DNA of 64,000 bases from NCBI RefSeq assembly GCF_012272855.1, contig NZ_JAAXCQ010000017.1, forward strand, positions 1 to 64,000, given 5' to 3'. Made by a program: the position numbers and the translations under genes. Positions within the stretch are counted from its first letter, which is position 1; every line of letters starts with the position of its first letter. This DNA is from Arenibacter sp. 6A1. Its GTDB lineage: Bacteria > Bacteroidota > Bacteroidia > Flavobacteriales > Flavobacteriaceae. The notes below the pieces were generated by a model. That model ran no database searches and was not told the origin of the DNA. It was given only the letters and a program-made list of their open reading frames with translations. Positions 20,571-30,044 of the stretch are shown one piece after another.

Positions 20571-21284
20571 TTATTGTTTTGCTTGGGCCTTAGAGGCTTC
20601 TACATATTTTTTTAATTCCTTACCGTATTTAGATTCGGCAACTTCCGGAGTTAAAGATTTGTTGATGGAATCCAAGTATTTAATATTCGCATCCGATACT
20701 TCCTTTATAGCAATGTAAGGCGCTATATAAGAGTCTACATTGTTCATCGCAAAATTAAGCGCAAACAGGTACCCCCTGCGAACATTCTTATCGCTTAAAT
20801 CCTGAAGAGAATCCATTACGGCAGTATTAACCTGATTTTTAGGGTCAAGACTAGCTCTTAGGTAATCTAAATTTTTGGTGTTGAATTTAGACATTACCGC
20901 CTGGTACTCCTTTAATTTTTCATGGGTCTTAGACCCTTCAATTTTAGCATTGGTATCAAAGGTATTCCATGCAGTGTTAATGGTGATGGTTCCCGGTTCT
21001 CCAAAAAAGGTGATTCGATCGTTGATATCGTTATTGTCTTTCTTGTCCAAGTACAGGTAAAACAATTCCGGACTTTCTAAAGTAGTGGTAAAAGAGAATT
21101 TTCCATCCCCGGAAATTGAAAGGGAATCAATATTGACCAAGGTCGAATCAGGAACATGTTGCAAATACAAGGTTCCTTTTTTTAGTCCTTTTACGTTACC
21201 GGTTACAGTCATCGTATTTTCGGCATTGCTTCCACACGAGCTTATAAAAAGTGCTATGGCAGCAGCCATTAATATTTTCTTCAT
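20571..21284 (-). CDS. DUF4369-domain lipoprotein
   Basis: The 237-residue product has a lipoprotein signal (MKKILMAAAIALFISSCGS, Cys 17) and then a DUF4369 domain (MTVTGNVKGLKKGTLYLQ, SLSISGDGKFSF, ELFYLYLD). In the Bacteroidota this domain is usually the N-terminal half of AhpC/TSA- or TlpA-type thiol oxidoreductases; here the thioredoxin half is absent and the C-terminal 120 residues are Lys/Asp-rich helices. It is probably anchored in the outer or inner membrane facing the periplasm. Its role is unknown. Confidence 0.82.
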   Translation of the reverse strand: MKKILMAAAIALFISSCGSNAENTMTVTGNVKGLKKGTLYLQHVPDSTLVNIDSLSISGDGKFSFTTTLESPELFYLYLDKKDNNDINDRITFFGEPGTITINTAWNTFDTNAKIEGSKTHEKLKEYQAVMSKFNTKNLDYLRASLDPKNQVNTAVMDSLQDLSDKNVRRGYLFALNFAMNNVDSYIAPYIAIKEVSDANIKYLDSINKSLTPEVAESKYGKELKKYVEASKAQAKQ

Positions 21285-21329
21285 AGTTTAATTTTAGCAA
21301 TACAAATATCATTAAAGTTTATGGAATTT

Positions 21330-22592
21330 TTAACCTTTTGATGCAATTTCCATAAGAATTGTACAAAGGATAGCACCACCTGTTCCGACCACATATCCAA
21401 ATACGGCCAACAACACCCCTACAGAAGTCAGGGAAGGATGAAATTCTGCAGCCACCACCGGTGCAGAAGCTGCTCCGCCCACATTGGCCTGGCTGCCGAC
21501 AGCCAAAAAGAAATAAGGGGCCTTAATTAATTTGGCGACAATTATTAACAAAACAGCATGTATGCTAATCCAAATAAATCCAATGAGAATTAATCCTGGG
21601 TTTTCAAATACCTTGCTCAAATCCATTTTCATACCAATGGTTGCTACCAATAGGTAAATAAAAACACTTCCTATTTTACTGGCTCCGGCACCTTCATAGT
21701 TCTTGGCCTTGGTAAAGGAAAGAGCAATACCGGCAACAGTGGCAAGGACAACAAGCCAAAAGAAATTAGAGCCTAAAAAGGATAAAAAGCTTTTTTTATT
21801 ACTGACTATGTCAAAAGTATCAATCAAAAAAGAACTGATAATATCCCCGAAAAAATGTGCCGCCCCAACAGCAGAAAAAGCAAAAAAGAGCATCATCATA
21901 TAATCGGTTAGGGTAGGAACCCGAGTGATTTTTTCAGAAAAGGCCGATACCTTAACACGTAGCTTTTCAATGGCCGTAGTGTCGGCTTTTAACCAACGAT
22001 CTATTTTTTTTGTCTTCCCGACCCCTAGTAAGATAATGGCCATCCAAACGTTGGCAACTACAATGTCAACCAGTACCATGCCGCCATATTTCTCCGGATT
22101 GTAGTTGTATATCTCTAACATAGCAGCCTGGTTGGCCCCACCGCCAATCCAACTCCCGGCAATGGTAGATAAACCTCTCCAAATAGCATCAAAATCATTT
22201 CCGCCAACAGTCTCTGGAGAAAAAATAGAGACTATTAAAATAGCAATAGGTCCGCCAATGATAATACCTACCGAACCGGTTAAGAACATAATCAATGCCT
22301 TGGAGCCAAGGTCTTTTATGGCTTTTAAATCTATGCTTAAGGTCATTAATACCAAAGCAGCAGGAAGTAAATACCTACTGGCCATAAAATATAAATTGGA
22401 AGTATCATCCGAAACAAGTCCGCTACTGGCCAAAATTGCGGGTAATAAATAACACATTAAAACTGCTGGGACAAAATTGTAAAATTTGCTCCAAAATCCC
22501 GTTTTAAGGGAAGAAGTATAAAAAATAAACCCTAAACATAAGCTTAGGAGCCCAAAAACGACAGCATCGTTGGTAATTATAGGTTCAGTCAT
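21330..22592 (-). CDS. DUF819 family integral membrane protein
   Basis: The 420-residue protein has about ten to twelve hydrophobic helices, with Gly-rich signatures (GSWIGGGANQAAM and GSQANVGGAASAPVVAAEF) near the middle and C terminus that are typical of DUF819 (YjcL-like), a family related in fold to anion/sodium symporters. Its substrate is not known. It is flanked by a short gap on each side and shares its strand with the HAD phosphatase upstream and the DUF4369 lipoprotein downstream, so a loose operon is possible. Confidence 0.82.
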   Translation of the reverse strand: MTEPIITNDAVVFGLLSLCLGFIFYTSSLKTGFWSKFYNFVPAVLMCYLLPAILASSGLVSDDTSNLYFMASRYLLPAALVLMTLSIDLKAIKDLGSKALIMFLTGSVGIIIGGPIAILIVSIFSPETVGGNDFDAIWRGLSTIAGSWIGGGANQAAMLEIYNYNPEKYGGMVLVDIVVANVWMAIILLGVGKTKKIDRWLKADTTAIEKLRVKVSAFSEKITRVPTLTDYMMMLFFAFSAVGAAHFFGDIISSFLIDTFDIVSNKKSFLSFLGSNFFWLVVLATVAGIALSFTKAKNYEGAGASKIGSVFIYLLVATIGMKMDLSKVFENPGLILIGFIWISIHAVLLIIVAKLIKAPYFFLAVGSQANVGGAASAPVVAAEFHPSLTSVGVLLAVFGYVVGTGGAILCTILMEIASKG

Positions 22593-22630
22593 GAATGATA
22601 AATTTGAATGGTCTTTAAATGTAAATATTA

Positions 22631-23431
22631 TTAAAGGTTCTGTTGGATAAAATAGGCAACCCCATTTTCGGTATGTGGTAAGGTAACATAATCGGCAATG
22701 GCCTTTACTTCTTCCCTGGCATTGCCAACGGCAACCCCACAGCCCACATGCATAAGCATTTCCATATCGTTGTAGTTGTCGCCAAAGGCAACCACATCTT
22801 TTAAGGTCTCCTCTGGGGATAACAATGAAGCAATGGCCGATAGTTTTGATACCGACTTTGGGGAAACCTCAATAAGGGTATCGTTAGATCTGTAAAAATG
22901 GAGTATCTCGCCCATTTTTTCCTCAAGTATGGGCAGAATGGCATCGGCAGACTCCTTAGTGCACATCATCATAATTTTATGGGCTCCAATGTTCCTGTTG
23001 CTCCAATCCGCTAGCGTATCCGTAGTAGCCCTTATTATAGGAGTTACATGGGTATGGTGAATTTCTCGTTCTACCCTAACAGAATTCCTTGGCACGTACC
23101 ATTCGTCTTGGAAATACAGCCCTAAATCAATTTCAAAGGGCTCTGATAACCGATGTAGCTTGTGTAGAGATGTTATTTCTATGATGGTCGAAGAGATCAC
23201 CTGGTTGTCCTTGTCCAATACCAAAGCGCCATTATAACAAATTATCGGTTGTTCGTTAATGGCCAATTTCTCTTGAATGTAGTGCATGGAAGAAGGCATC
23301 CTTGCCGAAACCAAGGTTATTTTTGTCCCCTTCTTAATTCGGGTAATTTCCGAGATGGTAAAGTCAGAAACTTCACTTTTAGTCGTTAAAAGCGTACCAT
23401 CAATATCTGAGCATAATATTTTGTATTTCAT
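22631..23431 (-). CDS. HAD-superfamily hydrolase, Cof-type (IIB)
   Basis: The 266-residue product from the ATG at 23431 begins MKYKILCSDIDGTLLT with the HAD motif I (DxDGT); motif II is VSARMP, and motifs III/IV are seen as K...AFGDNYNDMEM near residue 225. The large IIB cap lies between. Such proteins dephosphorylate sugar phosphates or FMN/pyridoxal phosphate; the substrate cannot be told. The frame is open another 93 bases upstream, but starting there would put an odd 31-residue tail before the catalytic strand. Confidence 0.88.
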   Translation of the reverse strand: MKYKILCSDIDGTLLTTKSEVSDFTISEITRIKKGTKITLVSARMPSSMHYIQEKLAINEQPIICYNGALVLDKDNQVISSTIIEITSLHKLHRLSEPFEIDLGLYFQDEWYVPRNSVRVEREIHHTHVTPIIRATTDTLADWSNRNIGAHKIMMMCTKESADAILPILEEKMGEILHFYRSNDTLIEVSPKSVSKLSAIASLLSPEETLKDVVAFGDNYNDMEMLMHVGCGVAVGNAREEVKAIADYVTLPHTENGVAYFIQQNL

Positions 23432-23863
23432 TGTAGAAGTATGTGCAATTGCTATTTGTATGATTGTTCTTTTTGAAATAATTATTTCATAGCTTTCAAA
23501 AATAGCAAAATATGGCGGTAGCACTAATTTTTAAACAGGCTTTAATATTAAAATCAGGGCGTTGACTATTTTTCTTAAGTTTTTGAGGCTTTTGACTTCC
23601 TAAAGTCTTTAAGGTGGTACAAGAGTTATAGGGCGAATTGTATGATTATTTGGGCGTTTCCCTAACGGGTCGGGCACTTGGCTATATCCCTTGCTCCGCT
23701 GCGGGGATGCCGCCGCGGTCCCTAACGCGAAAAAATGACTAAATGGAGCTATTGTTCAAGCTTAGAATAATTCAATGGGCATGAAACACAATATGGGATT
23801 CTTAATTGATAGCTTTCTAAAAGAAGCTGAAGATTATCGGTTCTCCAGGAGTATAGGAGTAGT
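23432..23863. other. Intergenic region with a GC-rich repeat
   Basis: No gene is seen. The region contains the first copy (23652-23728) of the dispersed GC-rich repeat; the rest is AT-rich and featureless. Confidence 0.5.
23652..23728 (+). repeat. Dispersed GC-rich intergenic repeat, copy A (77 bp)
   Basis: Begins GGGCGTTTCCC and ends TCCCTAACGC, with the shared core GCTATATCCCTTG and CGCTGCGGGGATGCCG. It is related to 42475-42554 and, in reverse, to 44664-44743. The ends GCGTT...AACGC are a short inverted repeat. Confidence 0.85.
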
Positions 23864-24373
23864 TTAGGTGTTTTTATATTTTTTTAAACACTGGGATATG
23901 ATTTCTTGGATCTCCGCCTCCTTTTGCGTCCCTAAAAGAACTTTTTTACCCGATTTCTGAACGATTTGTATACCAATATTGCCACGTACATTATAAGCCT
24001 TCCCGTTTTTTAGGGAAATTCGGTATCCCCATCCGCCATATTCCATTATCGGGTTGTATTTTCGAACAGAACAACTTTCCATTTGCTCCCAGAGGATCGT
24101 TTTTTTTCGAAAATGAAAAGGCCTGAATTGAAAATGAATACCTACCTCATCTATTTCTGTTTTCAGTTGTATTACCAATAAAAGCACTAGGGTACCCACA
24201 AGGCTTATTACAAGAATGAACTGTCCGGTGGTATCATTGCTCGCTACATTGCCTACGGCAGTATCCATTATAAACCATAGATAAAAGGCATACAGTAAAA
24301 AACCAACGCTTGCCCATTGTAATAATAGAACCCACCATTGGTTAAAGCGTTGTGTTTCTGTAAATAATCTCAT
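23864..24373 (-). CDS. Membrane protein of unknown function with PH-like C-terminal part
   Basis: The 169-residue product has two hydrophobic helices near residues 14-35 and 48-68, followed by a cytoplasmic beta-rich stretch (GIHFQFRPFHF, ILWEQMESCSVRKYNP, GIQIVQKSGKKVLLGTQ) that resembles bacterial PH-like domains attached to two transmembrane helices. No catalytic motif is visible. The gene stands alone between two gaps. Confidence 0.72.
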   Translation of the reverse strand: MRLFTETQRFNQWWVLLLQWASVGFLLYAFYLWFIMDTAVGNVASNDTTGQFILVISLVGTLVLLLVIQLKTEIDEVGIHFQFRPFHFRKKTILWEQMESCSVRKYNPIMEYGGWGYRISLKNGKAYNVRGNIGIQIVQKSGKKVLLGTQKEAEIQEIISQCLKKYKNT

Positions 24374-24606
24374 GGTTTAAAGGTTAGGTTTCATTGTTAC
24401 TATAGCGACATCCTATGAGCTAAAACTAGGGAAGTATCAGGGCCAAACCCTGCACCACGCACCATTTCTCGTTCTTAGCTACAAAGCTATTTTGGAAAGC
24501 TGTGTCAAAGTTATTTCAAACGTTTTGAGGCGCCTGCCATAATTGGTCATGTTACAATGAATGTATAAAATTTAACCGCCCCTTCAAAATTATATTAGAT
24601 GTATTG

Positions 24607-26847
24607 TTATGATTTAAAGTCCTTTGTTTTTTTCTTATTAGGATTTTTAAAAAGCCTTTTAAAGAAACCATCTCGTTTTACGGGCTCGCAATTTAATTTG
24701 TGTTGAACGGCCGAGGTGGGGGCATCAAATTTTGCCTTGGTAATATAATCAAAGGATTTGTCTGCATTGAGTTTTTGCATCCAAGTAGCAAACATTGGCA
24801 AGGCAGCATTTGCCCCTTGGCCCAACCGGGTACTCCTAAAGCCTATTTCATGATTGTCTAACCCTACCCATGTAATGTGAACTAAACGGGGGGTTAGGGC
24901 CACAAACCATGCATCCTTATTATTTTGGGTGGTTCCCGTTTTTCCGGCTATATCATTTTTAAGACCATAGGTAGATCGGATTCTGGCAGCAGTACCACTA
25001 TTGATCGTAGCCTTCATCATTTCTATCATGATTTGACCATTTTCTTCAGAAAAAGCCCTCTTTTTAGCAATTATAGGATTAAAAACTTCAAGAATAGAAT
25101 CTTTGCTATTGGTTATTTGTTGTATAATAAAAGGTTTTACCGATTTCCCATGATTTAAATAACTGGCATAGGAACCGGCAAGTTCGTTAATCGTTAATTC
25201 TGCGGTACCTAGGGCCAAAGAAGGTAAGGCAGGTAAATCGCTGCTAATACCCATCTTCTTTGCTTGTTGAATTACATTATCGATGCCTGTTTTCTCCAAT
25301 ACTTTTACAGCAACCGTATTGACCGAATTGCTTAGGGCTTCTTCCATAGAATAATTAAGGAAGGTTTCGTCTTTAGAGCCAGCGTTACTAGGAGACCATC
25401 CTTCCATGTTTTCATAGGCAACTTCTTGGGCAGAGAAATAAGTACAAGGAGAAATACCCTTTTCTAAGGCTGCCGTATATACAATGGGTTTAAAAGACGA
25501 ACCTACCTGCCGCTTACTTTGTGAAATATGATCGTATTTGTAATATTTAAAGTTAACGCCCCCGATCCAGGTTTTAACGGCTCCGGATGATGGATCCAAA
25601 GAAAGGGAACCGGTGTTTAGAAATTTAGTATAATGTAGCAAACTATCCACCGTACTGGCAAGCCGACTTTTTTCTTCGCCCCAGTCTGCTAAGACCATTT
25701 CTTTTTTAAGGTGTAACTGCTCCAAGGCTTCTTGTTCCGATAGCCCTTTTTTTAGGAGACGTTTATACGCTTGGGAATTGTAAATGATCTTTTTTATCAA
25801 TCGCTTGTCTTTAATCCATGGGGCATTTTTACCATAACTTTTTTCAAAATTATCTTGTAGTGTTTTCATATGGTCGACCATAGAGGCTTCGGCCAAAACT
25901 TGCATCTTGTAATCCAGGGTGGTGTAAATTTTTAGGCCATCCGTATAGATGTTATAGGACTCACCCTTGTCTTTTTGGGCTTTGGCCCAGCTCAAAAGCT
26001 GTTGGCGTACCTCTTCCCTAAAATAAGGGGCAATCCCTTCGTTATGGTCGTAGTCCTTATAATTGAGCTGTATAGGAATGTTGGTAAGGCTATCTTTTTG
26101 TTCAGCTGTTATAAAATTGTTTTGCTGCATAGATTGCAGTACTAGGTTTCGTCTGCTTAAACTGTTTTCTGGAAACACCCTGGGATTATAACCATAAGTG
26201 GCCTTTAGCATGCCTACCAGCACGGCACTTTCCTCTATGGTGAGGCCATTGGCGGTCTTGTTAAAGAATTTTAAGGCAGCGCTTTCTATGCCAAAGGTGT
26301 TGTCGCCAAAGGAAACGGTATTGAGGTAAAGCGTTAAAATCTCCTCCTTAGAATAAATAGTTTCCATTCGCCTGGCGATGATCATTTCCTTTACCTTGGA
26401 AACAGCTAAATTTAATTTCCCCGGTTTTTCCCGAGGATAAATGTTTTTGGCCAACTGTTGGCTTATGGTACTGCCGCCACCGGAAGATTTGTCCTGAAGG
26501 GCAATCGACTTCACCATTACACGCATTAAACTGGTATAGTCTATCCCCTTATGCTCATAAAAACGCTCGTCCTCTATGGCTATTAATGCCTGTAATAAAT
26601 GTTGGGGAATAGCTTCGTAGGCTATTGGCTGCCTGTCAAATAAATAAAATTTGCCGATAAGGACGCTATCGGCAGAATAAACTTCGGAAGCGCGCTGGTA
26701 TTTAAAATCAGATAGTTCTTTTTTGTTCGGGATTTTGCCCCAAGCTCCTAGGTAAATGCTTGCGAAAAATAAGAATCCAGCGAATAGAAAACTTAAAAAG
26801 AATAGGGTTCCGAATTTTAAAAAGCGATTTTTAATAGGTATTTGCAT
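24607..26847 (-). CDS. Bifunctional penicillin-binding protein, class A (transglycosylase/transpeptidase)
   Basis: It polymerises and cross-links peptidoglycan at the outer face of the inner membrane. The 746 residues have an N-terminal membrane anchor (about 10-32), a GT51 glycosyltransferase domain with IEDERFYEHKG (catalytic Glu near 92) and GGSTISQQLAKN, and a transpeptidase domain with SSFK (Ser near 449), SNS (near 507) and KTGTTQNN (near 636). The C terminus is Lys-rich (NPNKKKTKDF). It is PBP1a-like (mrcA/ponA group). It stands alone, with the S1/P1 nuclease divergent upstream. Confidence 0.93.
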   Translation of the reverse strand: MQIPIKNRFLKFGTLFFLSFLFAGFLFFASIYLGAWGKIPNKKELSDFKYQRASEVYSADSVLIGKFYLFDRQPIAYEAIPQHLLQALIAIEDERFYEHKGIDYTSLMRVMVKSIALQDKSSGGGSTISQQLAKNIYPREKPGKLNLAVSKVKEMIIARRMETIYSKEEILTLYLNTVSFGDNTFGIESAALKFFNKTANGLTIEESAVLVGMLKATYGYNPRVFPENSLSRRNLVLQSMQQNNFITAEQKDSLTNIPIQLNYKDYDHNEGIAPYFREEVRQQLLSWAKAQKDKGESYNIYTDGLKIYTTLDYKMQVLAEASMVDHMKTLQDNFEKSYGKNAPWIKDKRLIKKIIYNSQAYKRLLKKGLSEQEALEQLHLKKEMVLADWGEEKSRLASTVDSLLHYTKFLNTGSLSLDPSSGAVKTWIGGVNFKYYKYDHISQSKRQVGSSFKPIVYTAALEKGISPCTYFSAQEVAYENMEGWSPSNAGSKDETFLNYSMEEALSNSVNTVAVKVLEKTGIDNVIQQAKKMGISSDLPALPSLALGTAELTINELAGSYASYLNHGKSVKPFIIQQITNSKDSILEVFNPIIAKKRAFSEENGQIMIEMMKATINSGTAARIRSTYGLKNDIAGKTGTTQNNKDAWFVALTPRLVHITWVGLDNHEIGFRSTRLGQGANAALPMFATWMQKLNADKSFDYITKAKFDAPTSAVQHKLNCEPVKRDGFFKRLFKNPNKKKTKDFKS

Positions 26848-27152
26848 CCTTGGAATGATTTAGGTACTACAATAGTAATTTAAAAAATTAAAAAGGAGCA
26901 AGACTTAACAATACCTTAAAAAACTATTTGGTAATTTTGGTCCGCTCAGGGTGAGTTAATAAGAACTTACTGTCGGTGGCAGTAATACAATTAAAATTTT
27001 CAAGCTAATTATATGATCATATAGGGTTGTCAAGGCCCGAAAGAATTGAAATCTATACAGTTTCGAAATGAGTATGAGCCAAAACTGCTCGTAAATACGA
27101 ATTCGGCCATGCGAATTAAATATAATCGTTAAAAAACAATACATATATACAT
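26848..27152. other. Divergent intergenic region holding a conserved leader
   Basis: No gene is seen in these 305 bases. The right 88 bases (27065-27152) are the leader element shared with 56845-56932. The left part is AT-rich and should hold the promoter of the penicillin-binding protein on the minus strand. Confidence 0.5.
27065..27152 (+). promoter_or_regulatory. Conserved 5' leader element, copy 1
   Basis: Aligned without gaps, 63 of 88 bases equal those at 56845-56932 (hand count), and both copies end at the base before the ATG. Best-kept blocks are ATGAG-ATGAGC-AAAA-TGCTC and ATGCGAATTA. GAGC/GCTC can pair around the AAAA loop, and AATTCG/CGAATT can pair in this copy. Confidence 0.6.
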
Positions 27153-27923
27153 ATGAATAAGGTGTTTATTTTATTTTTTCTTGTCGTGCAGCTTTCTTTT
27201 GGCAACGACATGGAGTGGTCCAAAACGGGCCATAGGACTATTGGTGAAATTGCCCAGAACCATTTATCGCGTAAGGCCAAAAGAGCTATCGATAAATTAT
27301 TAAACGGTCAGGGATTGGCCTTAGTGTCTACTTTTGGAGATGATATAAAATCAGATCGCAGTTTTTCTAAATTCGGTCCTTGGCACTATGTAAACTATCC
27401 TTTAGGGAAAAAATATACAGAGGTAACTCCTAGTAGGTCCGGCGATATAGTGAGCGGAATTCAGCAGTGTATAGCGATCGTTACAGCTAAAAATAGTACC
27501 CAAGAAGACAAGGTTTTTTACCTGAAAATGTTGGTGCACTTGGTGGGCGATTTGCATCAACCGATGCATGCTGGTCGATTGGAGGATAAAGGAGGTAACG
27601 ATATTCAAGTAAGATGGTTTGGGAAAGGTACAAACCTGCACCGCCTATGGGATAGTAATATGATCGATGGTTATGGAATGAGCTATATGGAATTGGCCAA
27701 TAATATGCCGAAGCTTTCTAAAACACAGATAAAGACCATTCAGAAGGGCAATGTATTGGATTGGGTAGAAGAATCTCATGCCTTAGCAGAGGAGTTATAC
27801 GGCTCCGTAAAGGTGGGTGAAAAATTGGGATACCAATACAGTTATAAATATTGGTCCGTTGTAGAGCAGCAGTTACAGCGGGGTGGACTCCGTTTAGCAA
27901 AGGTGTTGAACGATATGTTTTAG
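27153..27923 (+). CDS. S1/P1-type zinc nuclease
   Basis: This secreted family cleaves single-stranded DNA and RNA with three zinc ions and often supplies phosphate or nucleosides. After a signal peptide (MNKVFILFFLVVQLSFG) the mature part starts near EWSKTGHR, close to the N-terminal Trp ligand usual in the family. Further metal ligands are seen as WHYVNYP, HLVGDLHQPMHAG and HRLWDSN. The 256 residues are the usual length. The upstream leader is shared with the TlpA gene at 56933, which hints at common control. It converges on the AlkB gene through a shared terminator. Confidence 0.92.
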   Translation: MNKVFILFFLVVQLSFGNDMEWSKTGHRTIGEIAQNHLSRKAKRAIDKLLNGQGLALVSTFGDDIKSDRSFSKFGPWHYVNYPLGKKYTEVTPSRSGDIVSGIQQCIAIVTAKNSTQEDKVFYLKMLVHLVGDLHQPMHAGRLEDKGGNDIQVRWFGKGTNLHRLWDSNMIDGYGMSYMELANNMPKLSKTQIKTIQKGNVLDWVEESHALAEELYGSVKVGEKLGYQYSYKYWSVVEQQLQRGGLRLAKVLNDMF

Positions 27924-27980
27924 AAAATAAGCTAGTACAAGGACATGCCTCTTGCAAGGTGTTTTTTGGATGTGAAATAT

Positions 27981-28012
27981 AAAAAAATCGATTCTTTAGA
28001 GTCGATTTTTTT
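27981..28012. terminator. Bidirectional rho-independent terminator
   Basis: A 14-bp stem (AAAAAAATCGATTC with GAGTCGATTTTTTT, one G-T pair) and TTTA loop, between the convergent S1/P1 nuclease and AlkB genes; it overlaps the last bases of the AlkB gene. Confidence 0.88.
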
Positions 28013-28610
28013 AGTTTATAACCCTAAAGGTTAAATTGATACGCTCTTTAATGGCTTTGGTGGTTTTGGGTATCTGATGTAGCCAATGCTGTTGGGTTTC
28101 ACCTTTCATCAATAATAGGCTACCATGCTGTAAGCGTATTTTGTGTTTATGTGCCGTTTTGGTTTTATGTTTAAGATGAAAATAGCGTTCCTCTCCCAAA
28201 CTTATCGAAGCAATAACAGGATGTAGGCCTAACTCTTTTTCATTGTCGGCATGCCAGCCATTACTATCCTTGCCGGTTCTGTATAAGTTTAACAAACAAC
28301 TAGTAAAACATATTCCGGCAACTGTGTCCACCTTATCTTTAAGGGCCAATAAAAGAGGTGTAAAACTGTTGGGGTGCATGGTAATGTTAGCATAGGAATA
28401 CGGCTTGTCGTTGTTGCCATATAAGGCTGTTAACCTTGGCTGGGGATGGGTTTTTCCAAAAACGGTAATCAGATCTTGCTGCCAGGGTACTGTGGTAAGC
28501 AATGTAGTAAAGTAGTGGTCGGCTTCCGTTCCGGTTAAAAAATTGGGAAAATAAGTAATGTCACTGTCCGGAAGATGCAGTTTTTCGGGTTGTGAAAAAA
28601 GTCCGTTCAT
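28011..28610 (-). CDS. alkB: Alpha-ketoglutarate-dependent dioxygenase, AlkB family
   Basis: It repairs alkylated bases (such as 1-methyladenine and 3-methylcytosine) by oxidative demethylation using Fe(II) and 2-oxoglutarate. The 199-residue product shows FTSCLLNLYRTGKDSNGWHADNE with the iron-binding HxD (near 119-121), the distal His in QHWLHQIPK, and the 2-oxoglutarate-binding Arg pair in ERINLTFR at the C terminus. It is of the ALKBH2/3-like short type common in flavobacteria. No Ada-like regulator lies nearby. Confidence 0.92.
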   Translation of the reverse strand: MNGLFSQPEKLHLPDSDITYFPNFLTGTEADHYFTTLLTTVPWQQDLITVFGKTHPQPRLTALYGNNDKPYSYANITMHPNSFTPLLLALKDKVDTVAGICFTSCLLNLYRTGKDSNGWHADNEKELGLHPVIASISLGEERYFHLKHKTKTAHKHKIRLQHGSLLLMKGETQQHWLHQIPKTTKAIKERINLTFRVIN

Positions 28611-28726
28611 AATAGTGAAATATTGAAGGCTGTTTTCCTACCGATTGTTGGGAGTGTACACCTTCTCTTTTTTATTTTTCGGTTAACCTATACATGGCCC
28701 CTATCCTAATCCGAATTAAGGGCGGT

Positions 28727-29359
28727 TTATAAATATTTTTTTAGTCGCTCTTTCTTGTATTCCGGTAAGGAAGGGTTATCAATAGCTTTTTGAAGTAGTA
28801 AGCGATCTTTTTCCTTGGAAAGAATAATCCTTAAACACTCCGAAACGGTCAAGGTATTTTCAGATCTTTCTATTAGGACAACAGCATCACCTTTTTGTAC
28901 ATAGCCCTCTTCCAAAATTCTAACGTAGGTGCCGGGATAGCCGTGGTTTAAAAATTGTAGCACCATGACCTCATCTTTAAACCTAACCCCAAGTTTGTAG
29001 CACGGTTCTCTGGGTTGTGTTACTTGTACCAAAGCTTGGCCAATCCGATATATATCGCCGATTCTTATTTCAGTATCATCAAAACCTTCAATGCTGAGGT
29101 TTTCACCAAACATTCCCCAATTCCAGTTTAGATGGGGATATAAGTTCTGCCAATAAGGGTATTGGTCCGTGGAGAACAGATAACAAGCTTTGTTTATGCC
29201 GCCATGATGAGCGCGGTCAATTACTTTGTCATCCAAAACATCGGTATTTCCTAAATATATGGGAGTGGTGCTGGGGTGTTTATAAATCCCCGTCTGCACC
29301 TCTTGTCCATTTCTAACAATGGTCGTAATAGAACCAATATTTGTCGAGATAATTTTCAT
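28727..29359 (-). CDS. MOSC domain protein (YiiM-like)
   Basis: The 210-residue product has a MOSC core: GIYKHPS, DRAHHGGINKACYLFS, WGMFGENLSIEGF, IGDIYRIG, and QPREPCYKLG with the conserved Cys near residue 120 that binds the molybdenum cofactor or carries sulfur. A helical C-terminal tail (about 165-210) follows as in YiiM, which reduces N-hydroxylated compounds. The exact substrate is inferred only. A DoxX-type gene follows on the same strand after 67 bp in the reverse direction. Confidence 0.87.
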   Translation of the reverse strand: MKIISTNIGSITTIVRNGQEVQTGIYKHPSTTPIYLGNTDVLDDKVIDRAHHGGINKACYLFSTDQYPYWQNLYPHLNWNWGMFGENLSIEGFDDTEIRIGDIYRIGQALVQVTQPREPCYKLGVRFKDEVMVLQFLNHGYPGTYVRILEEGYVQKGDAVVLIERSENTLTVSECLRIILSKEKDRLLLQKAIDNPSLPEYKKERLKKYL

Positions 29360-29425
29360 TGTATAAAGGTAATAAAGCTTTGTTTTATAATGATGAACGA
29401 TTTCTAATTGTTAAGCACCCTATGC

Positions 29426-29779
29426 CTACAAGTACGAATACGCCCAATACATAAGTACAAATTGAAGAGGAATCCTGAGTGTTAATATCCATTTAGGGAT
29501 TCCGGCCGAAGCCTTTTCGCCAGTGAGCATGTAGAAATGTACCAATAGGAAAACGCCCAACATAACAATGATTCCATAAATAGAAAGTGCTTGCGTTAAT
29601 GGAAAGCATACACCAATACCTAATAGTATTTCAGCAATTCCGCTTAAGGAAACCAATTGTTTAGGATATGGTAAATAACGAGGCATTATCCTTAAATACA
29701 TCTTAGGCTTTATAAAATGCATCATTCCAGCAAGGATATACAGGGTGGCCATAAGGTAAAGATGCCAAGGGTAGCTCAT
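29426..29779 (-). CDS. DoxX-family small membrane protein
   Basis: The 117-residue product has four hydrophobic helices (about 7-20, 44-60, 66-86, 98-116) and the family's patterns ILAGMMHFIKPKMY and SGIAEILLGIGV. DoxX-like proteins are membrane proteins of mostly unclear redox-linked function. It precedes the MOSC gene on the minus strand, so the two may be co-transcribed. Confidence 0.82.
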   Translation of the reverse strand: MSYPWHLYLMATLYILAGMMHFIKPKMYLRIMPRYLPYPKQLVSLSGIAEILLGIGVCFPLTQALSIYGIIVMLGVFLLVHFYMLTGEKASAGIPKWILTLRIPLQFVLMYWAYSYL

Positions 29780-29978
29780 ATTTATTTTTTCTTAAAGGTA
29801 AGCTTTAGCCATTATTTGGCAACAATTTTTTAGCTGTCAACAATCTGTTATCTATTATTGAGGTACATTTTTAAAGGATACAAAATAGCATGGGACATTC
29901 ATTTATATAAAGGTCTTTTCCTGGTACGAATTTATAAAATAGAAGTTTCATTCCAAGTTTGGTCAAAAATATAAAGAC

Positions 29979-30016
29979 AAAAAAAAGAGACTGTTTTTTT
30001 AGGACAGCCTCTTTTA
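29979..30016 (-). terminator. Terminator of htpG
   Basis: Read on the minus strand: AAGAGGCTGT, a loop of A-rich bases, ACAGTCTCTT with one mismatch, then a run of T. Confidence 0.75.
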
Positions 30017-30044
30017 TGGTACTAGTACTTATAACAGTACTATT